This document shows positions 1 through 5,904 of a DNA stretch of 5,904 nt, piece by piece. The DNA lies in contig DASQWX010000183.1 in NCBI GenBank assembly GCA_035640035.1, forward strand, positions 1 to 5,904, written 5' to 3'. The notes under the pieces were generated by a model, which did no database searches, was not told the origin of the DNA, and was given only the letters and a program-made list of their open reading frames with translations. Both the position numbers and the translations under genes were made by a program. The DNA is from 13-2-20CM-68-14 sp035640035. GTDB lineage: Bacteria; Actinomycetota; Thermoleophilia; Gaiellales; Gaiellaceae. Position 1 is the first letter of the stretch. Each line of letters opens with the position of its first letter.

Positions 1-219
1 GGCATGGTCTCGCAAGCAGACGTCGCACGCGCAGCCAAGGAGAAGACGGCCGGCGAGGTCGTCGAAGCGATCTCTCAACCTCCGCGCGGCCCGCGTGTCG
101 CCGGCCCGGATGTCGCTGGTACAGGCACCCGCCGCGAGTCCGCGCGCCAGGAGCCCGCTCGTGACAGCGCCGAGGCGGATTACGAAGAGGATCGCCGGGA
201 TTACCCGCGGGACGCGTAG
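1..219 (+). CDS. Possible 3' end of an unrecognised gene (weak)
   Basis: An open plus-strand frame runs from the left edge to a TAG at 217-219. It has an ATG at position 4, but it could equally continue upstream of the window. The first 25 or so residues (VSQADVARAAKEKTAGEVVE) look like an ordinary charged helix. The rest is low-complexity and rich in Arg, Asp, Glu and Pro (ending EEDRRDYPRDA), which is also what a non-coding frame in GC-rich DNA looks like. I recognise no domain. The exactly antisense codon register is also open and reads as a hydrophobic, signal-like stretch, but it has no ATG, GTG or TTG before that stretch, so I prefer the plus strand. It may be the tail of a real protein or no gene at all. 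Confidence 0.25.
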   Translation, partial: GMVSQADVARAAKEKTAGEVVEAISQPPRGPRVAGPDVAGTGTRRESARQEPARDSAEADYEEDRRDYPRDA

Positions 220-224
220 ATCTG

Positions 225-296
225 GCCGCTGAGACGGATGGGCCCGCCAGCGCGGCCCCGTCCGTCCTGGCGGTAGACCGGTCAGGCCTCAGCGGC
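225..296 (+). repeat. Nested inverted repeats in the leader of the membrane-protein operon
   Basis: GCCGCTGAG at 225-233 is the exact reverse complement of CTCAGCGGC at 288-296. Between them, CCGCCAG (244-250) pairs with CTGGCGG (267-273), and GACGGA (233-238) can pair with TCCGTC (261-266). An 8-bp palindrome, GACCGGTC, lies at 276-283. The inner pairings compete in part, so RNA from here could take more than one fold. The element sits about 90 bases ahead of the GTG start at 387. No run of T follows, so it is a poor intrinsic terminator. I could not match it to a known riboswitch family. It could be a structured leader, a DNA operator, or chance in GC-rich sequence. Confidence 0.4.
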
Positions 297-386
297 TCGC
301 CGAACGAGCACCGCAGAAACGAAACGACCTGACGCCTCGAACCGGCAACCCGTTCGCCCGCCAGGCTGCGCGGGCACGATTCGGTC

Positions 387-1151
387 GTGAGCGTCCCGTT
401 CCTCTTCCTCGCAGCGTTTCTCGCGAGTGGCGTCGAGATGGTCGAGGCGCTCACGATCGTGCTGGCGGTCGGAGTGACCCGCGGCTGGCGCTCGCCGCTC
501 CTCGGCGTCGGCGCGGCAGCGCTGGTTTTGGCTGCGATCGTTGGAGCGCTCGGGCCGGCGCTCAGAGTGATTCCGATCGACGCGCTTCGGCTCGTCGTCG
601 GCGCGCTTCTGCTCGCGTTCGGCCTCCAGTGGCTACGGAAGGCGATCCTCCGCTCGGCCGGCTTCGTGGCGCTTCACGACGAAGACCTGGTCTACGAACG
701 CGAGCGCGAGCAGGCGCAGCGCGCGGGCTCGGAGCGGCGCATCGGTACAGATTGGTACTCGTTCACGCTCGCCTTCAAGGGCGTTCTGCTCGAGGGGCTG
801 GAGGTCGCGTTCATCGTCGTCGCGTTCGGGGCCGACGGGAAGAACGGCGTCCCCGTCGCCGCCGCAGCCGCAGGTGCCGCACTCGTGGTCGTTGCGCTGG
901 TCGGAGTCGTCGTGCACGCGCCGCTCAGCCGTGTCCCGGAGAACACCCTGAAGTTTGCGGTCGGACTGATGCTGACGACGTTCGGAACCTTCTGGGGCGC
1001 CGAGGGCGCTGGAGCCTCCTGGCCCGGAGGCGATGCGGCGATCCCGGCGATTCTCGGGCTCATGCTCGCCGCCTCCGTTGTCCTTGTGAGGACGCTCAGG
1101 CGGCGGCGCCTAGAGGGCCTCGCTACGGCTGAGCCGGCGTCGGCGGCGTGA
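387..1151 (+). CDS. Polytopic membrane protein with duplicated halves, putative transporter (COG4280-like)
   Basis: This is a 254-residue integral membrane protein with about seven hydrophobic segments, near residues 3-28, 36-60, 66-86, 126-148, 155-178, 187-204 and 214-235. A charged cytoplasmic-type loop lies at 88-125 (EREREQAQRAGSERR). The two halves resemble each other: GVEMVEALTIVLAVG (15-29) matches VLLEGLEVAFIVVAFG (133-148), and DALRLVVGALLLAFGLQW (65-82) matches NTLKFAVGLMLTTFGTFW (186-203). Each half therefore carries an E-x-x-E pair within a helix (E17/E20 and E136/E139). EGLEVAFIV recalls the REGLE motif of FTR1-type iron permeases, so metal or other cation transport is a reasonable inference, not a demonstrated one. 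From memory the family is the uncharacterised COG4280. The GTG at 387 is chosen because it opens directly into the first helix; no clear ribosome binding site precedes it. The gene ends by overlapping the next one. Confidence 0.85.
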   Translation: MSVPFLFLAAFLASGVEMVEALTIVLAVGVTRGWRSPLLGVGAAALVLAAIVGALGPALRVIPIDALRLVVGALLLAFGLQWLRKAILRSAGFVALHDEDLVYEREREQAQRAGSERRIGTDWYSFTLAFKGVLLEGLEVAFIVVAFGADGKNGVPVAAAAAGAALVVVALVGVVVHAPLSRVPENTLKFAVGLMLTTFGTFWGAEGAGASWPGGDAAIPAILGLMLAASVVLVRTLRRRRLEGLATAEPASAA

Positions 1152-1348
1152 TGCGGCAGCTCGGACGCTTCCTCCGGTTCTGGTACGACTTCGTCGTCGG
1201 CGACGATTGGCAGGTCGCGGTCGGCGTGGTCCTCGGTCTCGGGCTGACAGCCGTGCTCGCGGCCCTCGGTATCGCCGCGTGGTGGCTGATGCCTCTCGCC
1301 GCGATCGTGTTGCTTGCAGTCTCGACGTGGCGCAAGGCGGCGAGCTGA
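1151..1348 (+). CDS. Small two-helix membrane protein
   Basis: This is a 65-residue protein whose ATG at 1151-1153 shares its A with the TGA stop (1149-1151) of the preceding membrane protein. The TGATG junction implies translational coupling and near-equal production. A GTG at 1148 could add one residue. An aromatic, amphipathic N-terminus (RFLRFWYDFVVGDDW, 6-20) is followed by two hydrophobic segments, near 21-42 and 44-59, and a short basic tail (WRKAAS). I do not recognise a named family. The obligate-looking junction suggests a subunit or stabiliser of the upstream transporter-like protein. The alternative is an unrelated small membrane protein. Stop TGA is at 1346-1348. Confidence 0.8.
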   Translation: MRQLGRFLRFWYDFVVGDDWQVAVGVVLGLGLTAVLAALGIAAWWLMPLAAIVLLAVSTWRKAAS

Positions 1349-1358
1349 AAGCCTCCGT

Positions 1359-2135
1359 GTGAAGTTCATCGGTGTCGATCTGGCGTGGTCGCTCAGCGGT
1401 GGAACCGGGCTCTGCGCGATCGAGGACGGCCGAGTAACCGCCTCGGCGCGGCTTTCGACCGACGAGGAGATCCTCGCCTGGCTGGGACCGCGCGTTCAGG
1501 GCGAGGTTCTCGTCGCGATCGACGCGCCGCTGATCGTCCGCAACGAGACCGGCCAAAGACCATGCGACCGCCTTATCAGTCGGTGCTTCGGCGCGCATCA
1601 CGCAGGTGCGTATCCAGCAAACCGCGGCATCCGCGCGTTCCGTGAGGGCGTTCGCGCCGAGCGCCTCGTCGACGCGCTCGACCTCGACATCGATCCCGAG
1701 TTCGAGCCGCGGACCGGCGTCCGTCGCGCGATCGAGGTCTATCCGCACCCCGCGGTCGTTGCCCTCTTCGAGCTGGCGGTGACGCTCAAGTACAAGGCGA
1801 AGCCGAACCGGACGATTCGCGCCCGGAGCGCAGCGATGGCCGAGCTCCTCCGCCACCTCGAGGGCCTGATCCACGCGCACCCTTCATTGGACGTCACGTC
1901 GGCGCCACGGTGGAAGGAGCTCGCCACGATCGTCGCGGACCCTCCTTCGGGCGCGGCGCTCTCGCGCGCGGAGGACGAGATCGATGCGTTCGTCTGTGCG
2001 TTCGTCGGCCTCTACTACTGGGCTCACGGGACGAAGCGCTGTCGAGTCGCCGGCGATGTCCAGAGCGGGTACATCGTGACGCCTGTGACCGAGGACCAAG
2101 GCGCGCGCCTTGATCGGTTAGAAACCGCTGTGTGA
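1359..2135 (+). CDS. DUF429 family protein, RNase H-like fold, predicted nuclease
   Basis: This is a 258-residue protein with the pattern of the DUF429 family (predicted RNase H-like nucleases, no settled substrate). It begins MKFIGVDLAW, the first strand with acidic D7. VAIDAPL (52-58) carries D55. RPCDRLISR (67-75) and HHAGAYPANR (80-89) follow, then AIEVYPHPA (124-132) with E126, and EDEIDAFVCAFVG (205-217) with D206 and D209. These acidic residues are the expected metal-binding set of an RNase H-like site. The GTG at 1359 is preferred over an in-frame TTG at 1314 because it starts exactly at the conserved first strand and has GAAAG at 1347-1351, seven bases upstream; the longer form would add an Arg-rich stretch and overlap the previous gene. 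It lies 10 bases after the small membrane protein and overlaps the HAD gene by four bases. Confidence 0.88.
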   Translation: MKFIGVDLAWSLSGGTGLCAIEDGRVTASARLSTDEEILAWLGPRVQGEVLVAIDAPLIVRNETGQRPCDRLISRCFGAHHAGAYPANRGIRAFREGVRAERLVDALDLDIDPEFEPRTGVRRAIEVYPHPAVVALFELAVTLKYKAKPNRTIRARSAAMAELLRHLEGLIHAHPSLDVTSAPRWKELATIVADPPSGAALSRAEDEIDAFVCAFVGLYYWAHGTKRCRVAGDVQSGYIVTPVTEDQGARLDRLETAV

Positions 2136-2794
2136 CAGCGTTGATCTTCGATCTCGACGGCACGCTCGTCGACACGGTCTATGCACATGTCTTCGCGTGG
2201 CAACGGGCGCTCGCCGAGGTCGGGATGCCCATCGAGGGCTGGCGCATCCATCGGCGCATCGGCATGAGCGGCGGACTGTTCGCCCGCGCCGTCGCGCGCG
2301 AGGCCGGTCGTCCGCTCGACGACGCCGAGGCCGAGGCCGTGCAGCTCCGCCACGGGGAGCTGTTCCGAGAGGTGCTGCCCGAACGCGGTCCGCTCCCGGG
2401 AGCCGTGGAGCTGCTCGCGGAGCTCCGAGAACGAGGAATCGTCCACGGAATTGCCACCTCCGGGCGGCGGCCGGAGATCGACGCCTCGCTTGCAGCCGTC
2501 GGCGTCGGTCCCGACACGACGGTTGTCGAGCGCGGCGACGTCAGCCGCGCGAAGCCGGAGCCGGACCTCTTCCTCGAGTGCGCGCGTCGCCTCGGCGCCG
2601 ATCCGGACGAGTGCTACGTCATCGGGGACGCGGTCTGGGACCTGCTCGCCGCGAGGCGCGCAAAGATGCTTTCGGTCGGCGTCCTCTCGGGTGGCTACGG
2701 CGAGGACGAGCTCACGAGAGCCGGCGCGTTCCGCGTCTACCGCGACGCCGCGGACCTCCACGAGTCGCTGGACGAGCTCGGCATCGTTCCGTAG
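2132..2794 (+). CDS. HAD-superfamily hydrolase, subfamily IA, phosphatase or phosphoglucomutase-like
   Basis: This 220-residue cytosolic protein has all four HAD motifs. Motif I is FDLDGTLVD (6-14) with nucleophile D7 and acid/base D9. Motif II is ATSGR (108-112) with S110. Motif III is K141 in AKPEPD (140-145). Motif IV is VIGDAVWD (163-170) with D166 and D170 for Mg2+. A helical cap occupies about residues 17-80, as in the phosphoglycolate phosphatase and beta-phosphoglucomutase group. The family hydrolyses or transfers phosphate on small molecules; sequence alone does not fix the substrate. The GTG start at 2132-2134 overlaps the DUF429 stop (TGA 2133-2135), a GTGA junction that implies coupled translation. 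No strong ribosome binding site is seen. The TAG stop at 2792-2794 runs directly into the first 15-bp repeat unit. Confidence 0.93.
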   Translation: MTALIFDLDGTLVDTVYAHVFAWQRALAEVGMPIEGWRIHRRIGMSGGLFARAVAREAGRPLDDAEAEAVQLRHGELFREVLPERGPLPGAVELLAELRERGIVHGIATSGRRPEIDASLAAVGVGPDTTVVERGDVSRAKPEPDLFLECARRLGADPDECYVIGDAVWDLLAARRAKMLSVGVLSGGYGEDELTRAGAFRVYRDAADLHESLDELGIVP

Positions 2795-2823
2795 GGACTG
2801 TCCCCGCAGGGACTATCCCCGCA
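2794..2823. repeat. Two tandem 15-bp units containing a GGGAC/GTCCC dyad
   Basis: GGGACTGTCCCCGCA (2794-2808) is followed at once by GGGACTATCCCCGCA (2809-2823), with one difference in 15. The first unit contains a perfect dyad, GGGAC-T-GTCCC. GTCCC (2800-2804) can also pair with GGGAC (2809-2813) across a CGCA loop. The first G is the last base of the HAD stop codon. The units occupy most of the 45-bp gap between converging genes and might help end transcription from either side, although no T tract follows. Short intergenic dyads of this kind are often dispersed REP-like repeats; that is an inference here. Confidence 0.7.
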
Positions 2824-2839
2824 ACCGCACCGCGCCGCC

Positions 2840-3140
2840 CTAAGCGGTTTCGGCGAACCGCGCGAGCGCGGTGACCAGGGAGCGCAACTGACGGCCGCGC
2901 TCGGTCAGGCGGTATTCGACCCGCGGCGGGCGGGCGTCGACTACCTCTCGCCGAAGGACGCCGGCCTGCTCGAGATCGGTGAGCCGTTGCGCCAGCGTCG
3001 CCGGCGGGATGCTCCCCAGCGCCTGGAGGAACTCGTTGAACCGGACGGCGCCTTCGTGCGAGACGTAGAGGATCGAAACCGTCCAACGCCGTTCGAGCAG
3101 GTCCGTCACGCGACGGACCTGCTCGGGAAGCGGGGGGCAG

Positions 3141-3154
<14 letters not shown>
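2840..3154 (-). CDS. HxlR-family winged-helix transcriptional regulator
   Basis: This is a 104-residue regulator of the HxlR (MarR-like) type, close to the usual family length of 100-120. The N-terminus MRCRSCPPLP has Cys at 3 and 6, followed by the family's entry segment RRWTVSILYV (22-31, in place of the common GGKWT). The helix-turn-helix lies around GSIPPATLAQRLTDLEQAGV (47-66), and the beta wing around VVDARPPRVEYRLTERG (71-87). Family members usually bind DNA as dimers, and some (YodB, HypR) sense thiol stress through an N-terminal Cys; whether C3 or C6 does so here is inference. The ATG at 3154 lies inside the end of lon, with a 14-base overlap, so it is probably made from the lon transcript by coupled translation. 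No strong ribosome binding site is visible. An internal GTG would remove both Cys and part of the first helix and is less likely. Confidence 0.9.
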
Positions 3155-5423
<2,269 letters not shown>

Positions 5424-5430
5424 GCCTTCA

Positions 5431-5438
5431 TCACCTTT
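5431..5438 (-). promoter_or_regulatory. Shine-Dalgarno of lon that fixes the TTG start
   Basis: On the minus strand AAAGGTGA (5438 down to 5431) matches the anti-Shine-Dalgarno well and lies seven bases before the TTG at 5423. An ATG at 5431-5429 also occurs, but it is in another frame, sits almost on top of the site, and reads only Met-Lys-Ala before a TGA that overlaps the TTG. The TTG is therefore the better start. Confidence 0.8.
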
Positions 5439-5465
5439 CTATCGTTGCTATGCACGACAGAGTAG

Positions 5466-5480
5466 CTTCAACGATTGAAG
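5466..5480 (-). promoter_or_regulatory. Perfect 6-3-6 palindrome upstream of lon, candidate operator
   Basis: CTTCAA and TTGAAG flank a three-base spacer (minus strand CTTCAATCGTTGAAG), 43 to 57 bases before the lon start. This is where a promoter or operator would be expected. It stands out as AT-richer than its surroundings. It is not the HspR box (CTTGAGT-N7-ACTCAAG) known at some actinobacterial lon promoters, nor CIRCE. A winged-helix dimer such as the HxlR protein encoded after lon could recognise such a dyad; this is inference. The promoter itself is unclear: TTGAAG in the right arm could act as a -35 element, but no good -10 follows at ideal spacing. Confidence 0.5.
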
Positions 5481-5510
5481 TGACGACGGCATTCCCTCGG
5501 ATGATTGCCG

Positions 5511-5541
5511 AAAAGGCGAGGGAGGCCTTTCGGCCTCCCTC
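5511..5541 (-). terminator. Rho-independent terminator after the Cys-repeat gene
   Basis: A perfect 10-bp stem pairs GAGGGAGGCC (5518-5527) with GGCCTCCCTC (5532-5541). Read on the minus strand the loop is GAAA, a stable GNRA tetraloop, and the stem is followed by GCC and then TTTT (5514 down to 5511). The polarity fits the minus-strand gene that ends at 5572, about 30 bases upstream. It separates that gene from the lon transcription unit. Confidence 0.85.
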
Positions 5542-5571
5542 CGGGGTTGCGTGGATTAAGCCCCTAGCCGG

Positions 5572-5904
5572 CTACGAGCTCGAGTGCTTGACCTTCAGCG
5601 AGACGCACTTCCCGAACGCGTTCGACTTGTCGGCGTTCGTCCCGTACTTGGCCTTGAAGGCGGCTAGATCCGCTTTTCGCTCGGTCCAGCATGCCTTGGC
5701 CGCGTTTTTGGTCGCCTCGATCCGAGCAGCCGCCGCCGCCTTGGCGTTGGCCGAGACGCAGTTGCCGAAGGCGTTTGCGTGCTTCGGGCCCTTGCCGTAC
5801 TTGGTGGCGAACGCCGCGGGATCGGCCGAGCGCTCGGTGCGGCATGCCGCTGCCGCGTTCGAGCGGTCCTGCTCGTTCTTCTGGGCGAGGTTGGAGACGC
5901 ACTT
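5572..5904 (-). CDS. C-terminal part of a Cys-containing tandem-repeat protein (5' end outside window)
   Basis: The last 110 codons of a minus-strand gene enter from the right edge and end at TAG 5572-5574. No start lies in the window. The visible part holds two modules of about 50 residues. CRTERSADPAAFATKYG (21-37) and NAFGNCVS (44-51) are matched by CWTERKADLAAFKAKYG (72-88) and NAFGKCVS (95-102). Over the two 31-residue cores I count 19 identities. The first residues (KCVS) are the end of another module, so the whole protein has at least three. Ala- and Lys-rich helical linkers join the cores, and Cys residues are at 2, 21, 49, 72 and 100. The chain ends in a short Lys/His/Ser tail. I recognise the repeat type as one seen in uncharacterised actinobacterial proteins, without a known function. 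Regular Cys suggests disulfides or metal binding, and possibly export, but no signal peptide can be seen. A different minus-strand frame (5564-5902) is open but is a shadow without repeats. Confidence 0.85.
   Translation of the reverse strand, partial: KCVSNLAQKNEQDRSNAAAACRTERSADPAAFATKYGKGPKHANAFGNCVSANAKAAAAARIEATKNAAKACWTERKADLAAFKAKYGTNADKSNAFGKCVSLKVKHSSS

Noticed and set aside
220..386. Known riboswitch (fluoride, yybP-ykoY manganese, cobalamin, c-di-GMP) before the transporter-like gene
   Set aside because: The conserved core sequences of these families could not be found by eye; only generic inverted repeats are present.
1314..1358. Upstream TTG extension of the DUF429 protein
   Set aside because: It would add 15 mostly Arg/Ala residues before the conserved first strand and overlap the small membrane protein; the GTG at 1359 has a ribosome binding site and fits the family start.
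692..1880. Minus-strand open frames antisense to the membrane protein and the DUF429 gene (692-1369 and 1110-1880)
   Set aside because: Their translations are Arg- and Ala-rich without motifs, while the plus strand shows membrane helices and DUF429 motifs in phase.
2024..2761. Minus-strand frame of 245 codons antisense to the HAD gene
   Set aside because: The plus-strand frame has all four HAD motifs; the antisense frame has no recognisable feature.
2823..2849. AACCGC / GCGGTT inverted pair as a terminator between the converging genes
   Set aside because: Arms are only 6 bp with a 15-base loop, no T tract follows, and half of it lies in the hxlR coding sequence.
5424..5517. HspR (HAIR) or CIRCE heat-shock operator upstream of lon
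   Set aside because: No CTTGAGT-N7-ACTCAAG or TTAGCACTC-N9-GAGTGCTAA pattern is present. CTTGAG occurs once at the start codon without a partner at the right spacing.
5564..5902. Minus-strand frame with an ATG near the right edge
   Set aside because: It is a shadow of the Cys-repeat frame. Its translation is Arg/Gly/Gln-rich and lacks the repeat pattern, whereas the neighbouring frame shows two matching modules and a stop just before a terminator.

Overview
The window is a stretch of high-GC bacterial DNA that uses GTG and TTG starts freely and packs its genes tightly, with several start/stop overlaps. Codon choice, a Lon protease of bacterial type, and a Cys-containing repeat protein of a kind I associate with deep-branching Actinobacteria suggest an actinobacterium, possibly class Thermoleophilia. 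The taxonomic call is inference. There is no sign of a phage, transposase gene, CRISPR array, tRNA or rRNA.

Layout. Positions 1-219 hold an open frame that runs off the left edge and is only weakly supported. Positions 220-386 are non-coding and contain nested inverted repeats. A plus-strand gene cluster follows. It comprises a seven-helix membrane protein with an internal duplication (387-1151), a 65-residue two-helix membrane protein coupled to it by a TGATG overlap (1151-1348), a DUF429 RNase H-like protein (GTG start at 1359, to 2135), and a HAD-superfamily phosphatase-like hydrolase coupled by a GTGA overlap (2132-2794). Spacing suggests a single transcript. A 45-bp convergent gap (2795-2839) holds most of two tandem 15-bp units; the first unit begins inside the HAD stop codon.

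The right half is on the minus strand. The ATP-dependent protease gene lon (5423 to 3141) is complete, with a TTG start and a strong Shine-Dalgarno. It overlaps by 14 bases a downstream gene for an HxlR-family winged-helix regulator (3154 to 2840). The lon leader carries a perfect 6-3-6 palindrome that is neither HAIR nor CIRCE. Upstream of lon lies an intrinsic terminator, oriented to end transcription of another minus-strand gene whose C-terminal 110 codons (5904 to 5572) encode two roughly 50-residue Cys-containing modules. That gene starts outside the window.

How the genes may work together. The lon-hxlR pair looks like a protein quality-control gene transcribed with a regulator that could act on its own promoter. 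The left cluster looks like a transport or membrane module with two accessory enzymes; its substrate is not known from the sequence. The points most worth checking are the lon-hxlR coupling with its palindrome, the duplicated membrane protein with its small partner, and the Cys-repeat protein.
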